64,000 bases of DNA from Litsea cubeba (lineage: Eukaryota; Streptophyta; Magnoliopsida; Laurales; Lauraceae): assembly GCA_012931725.1 (NCBI GenBank), contig CM022951.1, positions 16,705,948-16,769,947 of the forward strand, written 5' to 3'. Below the pieces are notes generated by a model. It was not told the origin of the DNA and made no database searches. It was given only the letters and a program-made list of their open reading frames with translations. The translations under genes were made by a program, and so were the position numbers. Position 1 is the stretch's first letter; every line of letters begins with the position of its first letter. Below, in pieces: positions 34,488-43,948 of this stretch.

Positions 34488-35370
34488 ATGTAGGTGCAGA
34501 AAATAATGACCCACAATAACTGGGGAGCCTTAGAGGACTTATCCGATGGTGGTGATGACTGGGTGCCGTCCGAAAGCCTGAAAGGGAAGAACACACGGTC
34601 AGAGGACCCTGGCCTGGGCGGCGCAAGGCTCTCCGATGCCAAAGTCAGTGAAGATACTGGAACAATGGAAGGGGAGGAAGAGGAGAGGCAGAGTAACAGC
34701 TCTATGAGTTGTATTGTGCGTACCTTGCATGCGGTATGGGATTATATTTATAGAAGCTTGGCTTGTATTTTTGGAGGACACCTTGGTGTGTGTCCCGTGA
34801 TTTGACTGGGAGTCATGATAAGCCCGCAAAGTAATAAATGCGGTCCAATCCAGCCCACCCTGCATTTAATGTCAGTCGGATCAGCCCACAATGCATTAAA
34901 TGCGCGTCTTGTTGGGCCAGATCGTGTTGGGTGCTTTTGGCGGTAGGAGCAGCATCGGATCTGCCCTCGGGCCTTGCCCTGATGTGGCTTCAGCCGCTGG
35001 ACGCTGCCTTGTCAGTGATCCAGCGAAGATTGTGGACGGATGGATGTCGCATCTGTCTCACTAGTTCGTACCCCTGTTCCTTCACGCGCCTGGCGACGTG
35101 AGGGGTGCGAGTGGAGGTCTTTTCTTGCTTCGGCTCTCGTCTCGGCTTCTTCAGCCGAGGTGGAGTTCTCAGCCGAGATGGAGGCGTAGGGGGTGGCTGA
35201 GCTCGGCGCTAGTGGCATGGAGCTGTCTGACTTCGGCCGAGGCCTCTGCCTTGCTAGCCGAGGTGAGTCTGGAGCCACGTGGGCAGCACGCGGCTGGCAC
35301 GTGAGAGTGCTTAGTCTCATCTGATGGCTGGGATTAGCTTAATCCGGTGCTCTGGAAATCTCCCCGCACA
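34488..35370 (+). mobile_element. LTR-like segment of a Tat-type Ty3/Gypsy element
   Basis: GC-richer than its surroundings. It contains CTCTCCGATGCCAAAGTCAG (about 34630), a TATA-type GGGATTATATTTATAG (34738-34753) and repeated GCCGAG/CTCGGC words (35140-35270), the composition of LTRs in Tat/Athila-like elements. It is placed upstream of Tat pol remnants in the same orientation. Borders (TGTAGGTGC... to ...CCCCGCACA) are guesses and no second LTR is in the window, so this is inference. Open frames here are accidental. Confidence 0.45.
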
Positions 35371-36025
35371 ACTAAGACCCAAAACCCATTAGATCCAAGT
35401 GGGTTGGGTTTGGTGAAAGATAAAAAATCATTAGCGCAGATTATTTGGTAGGGTGGCATTTTGTTCGGTACCTTCTAGCATACCACTTTCAACAACATTT
35501 GGCATGACGAGTACAAGTTTGGTTGGCATTTTGGGATATCTTGTCTAAAGCAAAGAATTCCAAATTCTTATAGAACTAAAAAATGCTAAGACAAGTGGAC
35601 CAGAAATTAAGAATTCTCAGGGACAATCATTGCATTTTTATCAAAACTTCACACCAAGGAGATTTTCAAATAAAAAAATGCTCTCAACACTTAATACTTA
35701 ATGAATAATCGGAATTCCCATTAAAATGAAAAGATAACATTAGTCGGTCCAAGTAGTGTTGGTTTAAAATCGCAGTATCGGTCGCAGTATCGGCCAGCCC
35801 AAAAAAAAACCGATACAATATCGGTATTGGTTGCGGTTCGCAATTTATCGTGGTCATCGCGGCGTAAATTTTTTTACCCCAAAAGCATTTGAGATTTTTT
35901 CGAAAAATTTTGACGGGTTTCATCGTAGAGTTAGTCTCTAAGAGTTCGGTACCGACCCCGCTCGATACCGAACTGGGGGCCAAAGGGAGTGAGGACGAAG
36001 TCACCGAGACCGAAGAAGAACGATC
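35371..36025. other. Spacer between the LTR-like segment and Tat RNase H
   Basis: Mostly non-coding AT-rich sequence. A block of TATCGGT/CGGTATTGG words (about 35775-35850) resembles a short non-autonomous element. From about 35940 GC-rich Tat pol sequence begins (GAACTGGGGGCCAAAGGGAG), but no domain can be read before 36026. Confidence 0.4.
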
Positions 36026-36374
36026 TTGGAAATAATTCCTTGCTTCAGCCTGGCAAATCTTCGTCGACAAATCTTCAACTTCTAAAAGGGCTGGCGTCGG
36101 CGCAGTCCTCTAATCTCTGGAAGGGCTGGTCATCGAACAAGCTCTCACACTTAATTTCAAGGCATCCAATAACGAAGCTGAATACCAGGCTCTGATAGTA
36201 GGGCTGAATAACGCCAAAATCCTTGGGGCTTAGCAGCTGGTGGTTTTTAGTGACTCACAGTTGGTGACGAGCCAGCTAACTGGAGACTACCAGGCTCGCG
36301 AGGATAGGATGACGGCCTATTTAGCTCATGTGAAAGAAGCTCCTCTCTCAATTCCAAAAAGTTGAAGTCAAGCA
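36026..36374 (+). pseudogene. Tat-clade Ty3/Gypsy RNase H (left part, interrupted)
   Basis: The sequence reads WQIFVDKSST, GLVIEQALTLNFKASNNEAEYQ and VVFSDSQLVTSQLTGDY in one frame, with three stops. The first Asp, the Glu of NNEAEY and the Asp of FSDSQ are the RNase H catalytic positions and are kept. The domain is cut at 36374 by the Copia element; the coding continues at 43949 with QVGRDSNSHADALANLAST. The copy is dead from stops and a frameshift near 36340. Confidence 0.88.
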
Positions 36375-37560
36375 TGTTGGACTTGAGATGAATTTGAGAT
36401 GACTTGAAAGTCTTTTGATGAATTGAAGAAGTTAGCATCTCAAGTATTAGTTTGAGTTGGAATATCTTGTCAACACATTGTCACAAACATGATGATAATA
36501 AGCTGGTGTTGATAGAGCTTGAAAAGGAGAAACAGAATTGAAACAGTCCTGGAATTAAGAATTCCTGATGCAGTGCACGCGGTCGACCGGGCTCTTCACG
36601 CGGTCGACCGAGGAAAGAAGAAACCTGCAAAAAGGCACCTCTCAGTTATTTTCGTGACACAGTGTGTCTTCGGTCGACCCGAGCCCTCAGGATGTCGACC
36701 GAGCTCGAAATTGTCTGTTTTCCAGTCAGTGTCTTCGGTCGACCGGGAAAGCTAGGATGTCGACCGAGCACGGGAACCAGAGTTGCGCAGAATTAGAAGT
36801 TGAGCACGAAAATTCAGCACAGTCATCTAATTTGTTTGGGACTCTTCTAAACGAATTGTAGCCCGTTTTAAACACAATTATGGGTTATTAAATACCTATA
36901 TAAAGGCATGCTTGGGTCGTTCATAAACACCACAAAAGAGAGAAGAAGAGAAGAGAAAAGAGAGAGAGTTCTTGAGAGAAAGCAGAAGCTGCTGCTGTGT
37001 TGCTGTTGTGCTGATGTGGTGACGTTTTCTACAGCAATTGTGGACGAGATTATGCTCTAGAAGATGGTGATTCGTCCATGAGTTAAGTGTCTCTCTTTTA
37101 TGCTTTAGATTTCAATTTGTAAGGGATTGAGAGAGAGAGAATTGTAGAGGGGAAGGGCTGTAGACAGAGTTTAATCTTCTTGTTCTGTAAAACATCAAGT
37201 TGGTGCTTGGTGTCTGGGGTTTGGTGATCCTATCTGTTGGTACAGATAAATTGTAAAGGGAGTCGGTGCTTCCTAGATAGTTGGTGCTATCTGAAACTCA
37301 AGGGAGTAGGTGCTTCCTAGATAGTTGGTGCTATCTGAAACTAAGGGTTGGTGCTCTTTGTCGTTGTAGCGACTAAATAAGATTCAGATCTGTCCCGGAT
37401 TGGTGTTCGGACAGTCTTTGAACCGTGGACGTAGCCTTTCGGTGAACCACGTTAAATCTGGTGTCATGTGTGATTTGACTTGTTTTGTTGTTGAATTGGA
37501 CCTGTTTTTAGAAATCACTGATTCACCCCCCCCCCCTCTCAGTGATCGCGGTATCCAACA
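36375..37560 (+). repeat. 5' LTR of Copia copy C
   Basis: Carries six GTCGACC palindromic words (36581-36765), a TATATAAAGG TATA box (36897-36906) followed by a GA-rich run, a 44-bp tandem duplication (37258-37344), and near the 3' end a hairpin ATCACTGA (37514-37521)/TCAGTGAT (37539-37546) enclosing a C-tract. It ends TATCCAACA. Confidence 0.97.
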
Positions 37561-37562
37561 AT

Positions 37563-37574
37563 TGGTATCAGAGC
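37563..37574 (+). other. Primer-binding site (initiator Met-tRNA) of Copia copy C
   Basis: TGGTATCAGAGC, two bases after the 5' LTR; complementary to the 3' end of plant initiator Met-tRNA, which primes minus-strand synthesis. Confidence 0.95.
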
Positions 37575-37627
37575 TTAGGTTCCCTTGATCAGTTTAATAC
37601 GCTAAGGGTGATCTCTTGTCAAATCAC

Positions 37628-38809
37628 ATGGCAGTCAATACAGGGAATATGAAAGCACCTCTGTTTGATGGTTCTAATTACTCTTTTCTGGAAGATTAGG
37701 ATGCAAGCCTTCATCAAATCACTTGGCTATGATGTTTGGGAGGCTGTCAGAGCCGGTTACAATGCTGCCACCGTACCCAATGATACAGCATCGAAGAAGT
37801 TGGCAGACAACGACTCCAAGGCGCAGAATGCACTCTTTAGTGGCCTTGTGGACAGCGAGCTTGTCAAAGTAATTGCATGCAAAACAGCCAAGGAAATTTG
37901 GGACAAGTTGCAAAGCATACATGAAGGTGATGAGAAGATTAAAGAAGCCAAATTGCAAACTCATCGCTCTCAATTTGAATCTCTTCGCATGGAGGAAAGC
38001 GAGAATGTTGACTCATATTTGCAACGAGTGAATGAAGTCACGAATGACATTCGTGGACTAGGGGAGGAGATTAAAGAGCCGGTCATCGTCAAAAAGGTTC
38101 TAAGATCCCTTCTTCCCCGGTTTGATTCAAAAGTCTCAGCCATTGAAGAAGCCAAAGATCTGAACGCATTTTCCATGGATGAATTACATGGTTCTCTAAC
38201 TGCCTATGAGATGCGCATAGGAAAGACGTCTTCATCTGATAAAGAAGCCGCTTTCAAAGTTCAGAAAAAGGCAAAGAGACTGCTGGTCATGATGTTGATT
38301 CTGATGATGATGAGCTTGAGGCTCAATTTGTTAGAAAGTTGAAGAAAGGAAGCATTGGCAAGTACAAAGGGAAGCTACCCTTTAAATGCTTCAATTGTGG
38401 AGGTATTGGTCACTTTGCTGCGAAGTGTCCGCTAAAAGAAGACAATGAAAGTGACTCTTATGCTGAAAAGAGTAAAGGAAAGAGAAATTTCAGAAAAAGG
38501 GGCAAAGCTAAAAACTTTCTATGTCAACAAGATGACAGCACGTCTGAAACTTCAGACGATGATGAATCAACCGAAGCTCTCTTCATGGTCACTGTTGAAG
38601 AAGAAGAAGAGCTAGATCCGGAAGAGGATGAGGAGGCTGAAGTCAATCTTGAAGAGGAACTCATAGCCGCACTTGAGGAGCTAAGCATGGAACGCAAATC
38701 AAGTAAGAAAAATCTGAAACTTCTCCATGAATCTGAAAGTTCTATTATTTCTTTGAAAACTCAAGTAGAAGAATATAAAAGAATGGTAGAAGTCCTTGAA
38801 ACCAAATAA
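37628..38809 (+). pseudogene. Copia gag, frameshifted
   Basis: The start ATG at 37628 gives MAVNTGNMKAPLFDGSNYS, then the frame breaks within 60 bases (stop TAG at 37697-37699). The gag continues in a second frame at about 37683-38275 (WKIRMQAFIKSLGYDVWEAV, IWDKLQSIHEGDEK, VLRSLLPRFDSKVSAIEE) and a third at about 38276-38809 (an Asp-rich segment, CCHC knuckle CFNCGGIGHFAAKC, an acidic Glu-rich linker and a coiled-coil-like tail). Gag forms the virus-like particle and binds RNA. The last segment ends in TAA (38807-38809); pol is open from the -1 frame across that point. The first two breaks are likely mutations or sequence errors; the third may be natural. Confidence 0.88.
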
Positions 38810-38829
38810 GTATCAAAAAGGAAGAGGCT

Positions 38830-41800
38830 ATGAAACTTGAAACTGAGATCGCTAGAGCAAAGGCTGAAAATTTGGAAAATAGCAAGAAACTCAAAGCGCT
38901 CCAAGCGATTGAAGGGACTATGAAACTCAATGAACTACTGAAAGTTCAAAGACCAGCCCACTTCAGATTTGGTCTAGGATTTGAGAAAGGTGAATCCTCT
39001 AAGATTGCACCTCCTAAAAGGAAAGAGTTTGTGAAGCAAGTCACTGCACCCTCTAATTCCATGAAGCCCACTCAACCTAGAAAGGAGTCCATTCCTATTA
39101 GAAAGGTAATGAAGACTAACCAGCCACAAAGAAGATACAAATTCTATGGTTATTTCTTTCATTGTAATATGTTTGGACATAAAAGAGCTGATTGCAAATT
39201 CTATGTAAGAAACAGTCCATTTGTGACTAGGAATCCTTTTTCAATCCTAAGTAGCCACAAAATTGAGTGTTATATATGTCATAATTATGGACACTTGGCT
39301 AGGGATTGTAGGTTGCCTATTGCTAACCAATTTCAGATTGAAAAGAAACCCAAGTTAGTTAAGGCATGGAGGGCAAAGAAAAGGGAAGGTAATCCCAAAG
39401 AATCTCTCATTGTGCAAACGGCATTCAATGCACAAAAGAAGACAGCACCATGGGTCCTTGATAGTGGTTGTTCAAGCCATATGACTGGTGATAAAGAGAA
39501 ATTTGTCAAATTACAGCACTATGAAGGCGGTTCAGTGAAGTTTGGCAACAATGATGGTGCCAAAATCTGCGGAAAAGGTGTTATTCAGCTTATGGCAAAC
39601 AAGATCAGATCTGAAGAAGTCTTATATGTGTCTGGATTGAGACACAACCTGCTTAGTGTGAGCCAGATCTGTGACAAGGGTCATGAAGTTATCTTCACAA
39701 AGAATGGGTTTGCCATCAAGAAGAGTAGCAACGGGAAAACAGTGGCAACTGGATCAAGAACTGCTGGAAATCTCTATACATTGTCAGATGGAGCTGAAAA
39801 GACCTGCTTGATGAGTCGGACAGAGGAAAGTTGGTTGTGGCACAAACGCCTTGGGCATCTAAGCTTTGACAACATGTCAAAGATTTGCAATTCAAAGGCT
39901 GTAAGAGGCATGTCTAAAGTTGAAAAGCCTTCAAATCCCATTTGCGACTCTTGCCAAAAGGGAAAGCAAACGAGGGTTATGTTCAAGTCAAAGGAGCATC
40001 ATTCCAAGAAACCTCTTGAGCTAGTGCACACTGATCTCTGTGGACCGATGCGAACTCAAAGCACCAATGGAGATAAGTATTTCATGTTATGCATTGATGA
40101 TTATACTCGTATGACATGGGTATTGTTTCTTAAACATAAGCATCAAGCACTTGATCGTTTTAAAGTGTTTAAAGCACAGGTTGAAAATCAATTGGAAAAA
40201 CGTATCAAGATCTTAAGGTCTGATCGTGGAGGCGAGTTCACATCTGAAGAGTTCACTAAATATTGTGAACATCATGGCATTCAAAGACAGTACTCAGCCC
40301 CTAGAACTCCACAGCAAAATGGAGTTGTGGAACGGAAGAATCGCACCGTACAAGAGATGGCTCGTACGATGCTAAGTGAAAGCAAGATGGCTGACAAGTA
40401 TTGGAAAGAGGCAATTCACACGGCTGTATACATTCAAAATCGATGCTTGATCAGGCCACATGAAGTCAAAACTCCCTATGAGCTATGGTTTGGAAGAAAA
40501 GCAACAGTCAAGCACTTCAAAGTCTTCGGCAGCAAGTGTTACATCAAGCGGCTCGAACAAAATCCGGGCAAATTTGAAGAAAGAGCTGACGAAGGTATAT
40601 TTCTGGGTTACTCCTCTACTAGCAAGGCATATAGGTGTCTTAACAAAAGAACCAGAAAAATCATAGAAAGTGCTGATGTGAGAATTGATGAAAACCATCA
40701 AGCAAAGAGTGGAACTCATAATGACAGTCCAGTTTATGAGGACTCGAGTGAGATTGATGATGAGATGGCTGAATCTAATGATTCTGAGAAATCAAAAGAT
40801 GACTCAGAAGATACTTCATCTAAGAAGCACAGCACTTGGGTAGAGCAACACCCTAAGGATCAAATCATTGGAGATCCTAAGGCAGGCGTTCAAACTAGAC
40901 AAAGTGTAGTTAGCAATTACTCACTTGTGTCCACCATTGAACCCAAGACTGTGGCTGAAGCCAGTCTCGATGATAGTTGGTTGAAAGCTATGCATGAGGA
41001 GTTGGAGCAAATTGAGAAGAACTCCACATGGGAACTTGTTCCTAGACCTACTGATAAGAATGTTATTGGTACTAAATGGGTCTTTCGGAATAAGCTGAAT
41101 GAAGATGGTCAAGTCATTAGAAACAAAGCAAGGTTGGTTTGTAAAGGCTATGCTCAAGTTGAAGGCATAGATTTTGAAGAGACCTTTGCACCGGTGGCTC
41201 GTCTGGAAGCTATTCGAATGTTTCTTGCATTGGCAGCATACAAAACCTTCAAGGTATTTCAGATGGACGTAAAGTCAGCTTTCTTGAATGGTTTACTTGA
41301 AGAAGAAGTCTACATTGAGCAACCTGATGGTTTTCTCATCAGCAAAAATTCCGATCTAGTATGCAAGTTGAAAAAGGCTCTTTATGGACTGAAACAAGCG
41401 CCAAGGGCATGGTATGCAAGGCTGGACCTATATCTCCGCAAGATCGGTTTTGGAAAAGGACTTGTTGATAGCAATCTATATGTCAAAACTGAGTTAAGCA
41501 AACAGCTGGTTGTCATTGTTTATGTTGATGACATAATCTTTGGTGGCAATGATGAGGAGATGTGCAGGAATTTTGCAGAAGAGATGAAGAAAGAATTTGA
41601 GATGTCAATGCTTGGAGAACTAAAGTTCTTTCTTGGTTTACAAGTTCAGCAGCTGAAACATGGCATCTTCATATCACAATTGAAGTACATTAAGGAAATG
41701 CTGAAACGGTTCAATATGGAAGACAGCAAGCCAGTGAGCACACCAATGACAACGAACACGAAGCTTAGCAAAGATGATAAGGCCTCGTCCGTTGATCATA

Positions 41801-42474
41801 CCACCTATCGCTCTATGATAGGAAGCTTGCTCTACTTGACTGCAACAAGACCAGATCTTCTACAAGCAGTATGCATGGTTGCACGTTTTCAAGCAGCACC
41901 AACTGAAACGCACCTTACAGCAGTGAAAAGAATCTTTCGATATCTGAAAGGTACTATGGAGCTTGGTATCTGGTATCCCAAAGGAAAATCCTTCACTCTA
42001 GTTGCATATTCTGATGCCGATTGGGCTGGATGCGTAGATGATCGCAAGAGTACTAGCGGCGGCGCATTTTATCTTGGAGAAAGATTAGTTGCTTGGCATA
42101 GTAAGAAGCAAGACTCAGTATCCCTTTCGACAGCGGAAGCGGAATATATTGCAGCGGCAACTTGTTGTACGCAAGTGTTATGGATGCGGCAAATGCTCTC
42201 TGATCTAGGAGTTCCTACAACGGATCCTACGCCGATCCTATGTGACAACACGAGTGCAATTCATATATCTAAGAATCCTGTTCAGCACTCTCGAACAAAG
42301 CATGTAGCAATTCGTTATCATTTTCTTAAAGATAAAGTTGCTGATGGAGAGGTCAAGTTGGAGTATGTTCCAACAACTGAGCAAGTGGCTGATATTTTCA
42401 CGAAACCTCTGCCAAAGGAAGTCTTCGAGTATCTCCGGAAAAAGTTGGGAGTTACTCACTCTCCTAAACCGTAG
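38830..42474 (+). CDS. Copia pol polyprotein (protease, integrase, reverse transcriptase, RNase H), intact
   Basis: 1214 codons without a break; the frame is open a little upstream of this ATG. In order: coiled-coil-like start; an incomplete CCHC knuckle lacking its first Cys (about 110-121) and a complete one, CYICHNYGHLARDC (147-160); protease motif LDSGCSSHMTGD (active D211); pre-integrase LWHKRLGHLSF (about 336); integrase with D402 (HTDLCGP), D465 (RSDRGGEF) and E501 (GVVERKN), spacing D-35-E; reverse transcriptase with YVDDIIFGG (Y898-V-D-D); RNase H with D1062 (AYSDADW), STAEAEYIA and LCDNTSAIH; end FTKPLPKEVFEYL. All catalytic residues are present. It would cut the polyprotein, copy the RNA and integrate the cDNA. 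With gag damaged the element is probably not autonomous unless helped in trans. Confidence 0.97.
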   Translation: MKLETEIARAKAENLENSKKLKALQAIEGTMKLNELLKVQRPAHFRFGLGFEKGESSKIAPPKRKEFVKQVTAPSNSMKPTQPRKESIPIRKVMKTNQPQRRYKFYGYFFHCNMFGHKRADCKFYVRNSPFVTRNPFSILSSHKIECYICHNYGHLARDCRLPIANQFQIEKKPKLVKAWRAKKREGNPKESLIVQTAFNAQKKTAPWVLDSGCSSHMTGDKEKFVKLQHYEGGSVKFGNNDGAKICGKGVIQLMANKIRSEEVLYVSGLRHNLLSVSQICDKGHEVIFTKNGFAIKKSSNGKTVATGSRTAGNLYTLSDGAEKTCLMSRTEESWLWHKRLGHLSFDNMSKICNSKAVRGMSKVEKPSNPICDSCQKGKQTRVMFKSKEHHSKKPLELVHTDLCGPMRTQSTNGDKYFMLCIDDYTRMTWVLFLKHKHQALDRFKVFKAQVENQLEKRIKILRSDRGGEFTSEEFTKYCEHHGIQRQYSAPRTPQQNGVVERKNRTVQEMARTMLSESKMADKYWKEAIHTAVYIQNRCLIRPHEVKTPYELWFGRKATVKHFKVFGSKCYIKRLEQNPGKFEERADEGIFLGYSSTSKAYRCLNKRTRKIIESADVRIDENHQAKSGTHNDSPVYEDSSEIDDEMAESNDSEKSKDDSEDTSSKKHSTWVEQHPKDQIIGDPKAGVQTRQSVVSNYSLVSTIEPKTVAEASLDDSWLKAMHEELEQIEKNSTWELVPRPTDKNVIGTKWVFRNKLNEDGQVIRNKARLVCKGYAQVEGIDFEETFAPVARLEAIRMFLALAAYKTFKVFQMDVKSAFLNGLLEEEVYIEQPDGFLISKNSDLVCKLKKALYGLKQAPRAWYARLDLYLRKIGFGKGLVDSNLYVKTELSKQLVVIVYVDDIIFGGNDEEMCRNFAEEMKKEFEMSMLGELKFFLGLQVQQLKHGIFISQLKYIKEMLKRFNMEDSKPVSTPMTTNTKLSKDDKASSVDHTTYRSMIGSLLYLTATRPDLLQAVCMVARFQAAPTETHLTAVKRIFRYLKGTMELGIWYPKGKSFTLVAYSDADWAGCVDDRKSTSGGAFYLGERLVAWHSKKQDSVSLSTAEAEYIAAATCCTQVLWMRQMLSDLGVPTTDPTPILCDNTSAIHISKNPVQHSRTKHVAIRYHFLKDKVADGEVKLEYVPTTEQVADIFTKPLPKEVFEYLRKKLGVTHSPKP

Positions 42475-42761
42475 GAGTTGTGCTTGAAAGGGGGAGCAAT
42501 GCATTCATTGAATATCCTATTCGCTCCTCGGTTTGGTCCCTTTGGACTTGTTGTCAAAGGGGGAGAGATGTTATGATATGATAGCAAGGAGAGATGTAAG
42601 GCTATGAAAGCTAGGGGGAGATTGTGACAGTGCATGGTTGATATTTCCGAATTTCAGAATTGGTTCCAAGTTAGTATTGAAAAGAACTTGGAAGAGCTGC
42701 AAGCTGGAGTTGAAAGTGTTGAAGTTCCAATAGTGTTGCCAACAATTCCAAAGGGGGAGAT
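42475..42761 (+). other. Copia 3' leader and polypurine tract
   Basis: Short non-coding stretch after pol with several AAAGGGGGAGA runs (42487, 42558, 42612, 42751). The last, AAAGGGGGAGAT just before the 3' LTR, is the plus-strand primer. No envelope-like ORF is present. Confidence 0.85.
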
Positions 42762-43943
42762 TGTTGGAACTTGAGATGAATTTGAGATGACTTGAAAGTC
42801 TTTTGATGAATTGAAGAAGTTAGCATCTCAAGTATTAGTTTGAGTTGGAATTCTTGTCAACACATTGTCACAAACATGATGATAATAAGCTGGTGTTGAT
42901 AGAGCTTGAAAAGGAGAAACAGAATTGAAACAGTCTGGAATTAAGAATTCCTGATGCAGTGCACGCGGTCGACCGGGCTCTTCACGCGGTCGACCGAGAA
43001 AGAAGAAACCTGCAAAAAGGCACCTCTCAGTTATTTTCGTGACACAGTGTGTCTTCGGTCGACCGAGCCCTCAGGATGTCGACCGAGCTCGAAATTGTCT
43101 GTTTTCCAGTCAGTGTCTTCGGTCGACCGGGAAAGCTAGGATGTCGACCGAGCACGGGAACCAGAGTTGCGCAGAATTAGAAGTTGAGCACGAAAATTCA
43201 GCACAGTTATCTAATTTGTTTGGGACTCTTTCTAAACGAATTGTAGCCCGTTTTAAACACAATTAGGGGTTACTAAAACCTATATAAAGGCATGCTTGGG
43301 TCGTTCATAAACACCACAAAAGAGAGAAGAAGAGAAGAGAAAAGAGAGAGAGTTCTTGAGAGAAAGCAGAAGCTGCTGCTGTGTTGCTGTTGTGCTGATG
43401 TGGTGACGTTTTCTACAGCAATTGTGGACGAGATTATGCTCTAGAAGATGGTGATTCGTCCATGAGTTAAGTGTCTCTCTTTTATGCTTTAGATTTCAAT
43501 TTGTAAGGGATTGAGAGAGAGAGAATTGTAGAGGGGAAGGGCTGTAGACAGAGTTTAATCTTCTTGTTCTGTAAAACATCAAGTTGGTGCTTGGTGTCTG
43601 GGGTTTGGTGATCCTATCTGTTGGTACAGATAAATTGTAAAGGGAGTCGGTGCTTCCTAGATAGTTGGTGCTATCTGAAACTCAAGGGAGTAGGTGCTTC
43701 CTAGATAGTTGGTGCTATCTGAAACTAAGGGTTGGTGCTCTTTGTCGTTGTAGCGACTAAATAAGATTCAGATCTGTCCCGGATTGGTGTTCGGACAGTC
43801 TTTGAACCGTGGACGTAGCCTTTCGGTGAACCACGTTAAATCTGGTGTCATTGTGTGATTTGACTTGTTTTGTTGTTGAATTGGACCTGTTTTTAGAAAT
43901 CACTGATTCACCCCCCCCCTCTCAGTGATCGCGGTATCCAACA
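42762..43943 (+). repeat. 3' LTR of Copia copy C
   Basis: Near-identical to the 5' LTR, with the same six palindromes, TATA box (43281-43290), 44-bp duplication (43642-43728) and C-tract hairpin (43899-43929). It ends CCAACA, followed by AAGCA. Confidence 0.97.
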
Positions 43944-43948
43944 AAGCA

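Larger units (their letters stand above)
36375..43943 (+). mobile_element. Full-length Copia retrotransposon (copy C), 5-bp target duplication
   Basis: TGTTGGAC...TATCCAACA, 7569 bp, flanked by AAGCA at 36370-36374 and 43944-43948. Layout: LTR 36375-37560, primer site 37563-37574, gag from 37628, pol 38830-42474, polypurine tract 42750-42761, LTR 42762-43943. The LTRs differ at roughly a dozen positions by eye over about 1185 bp, so the insertion is fairly recent. Two more copies of the family lie in reverse orientation at 56.3-64 kb. The lineage within Copia is not assigned. Confidence 0.97.

Noticed and set aside
34494..35320. Several open frames of 68-103 codons on both strands
   Set aside because: They overlap in a GC-rich LTR-like segment and show no domain or codon pattern; the TATA-type sequence and LTR-type words explain the region better.
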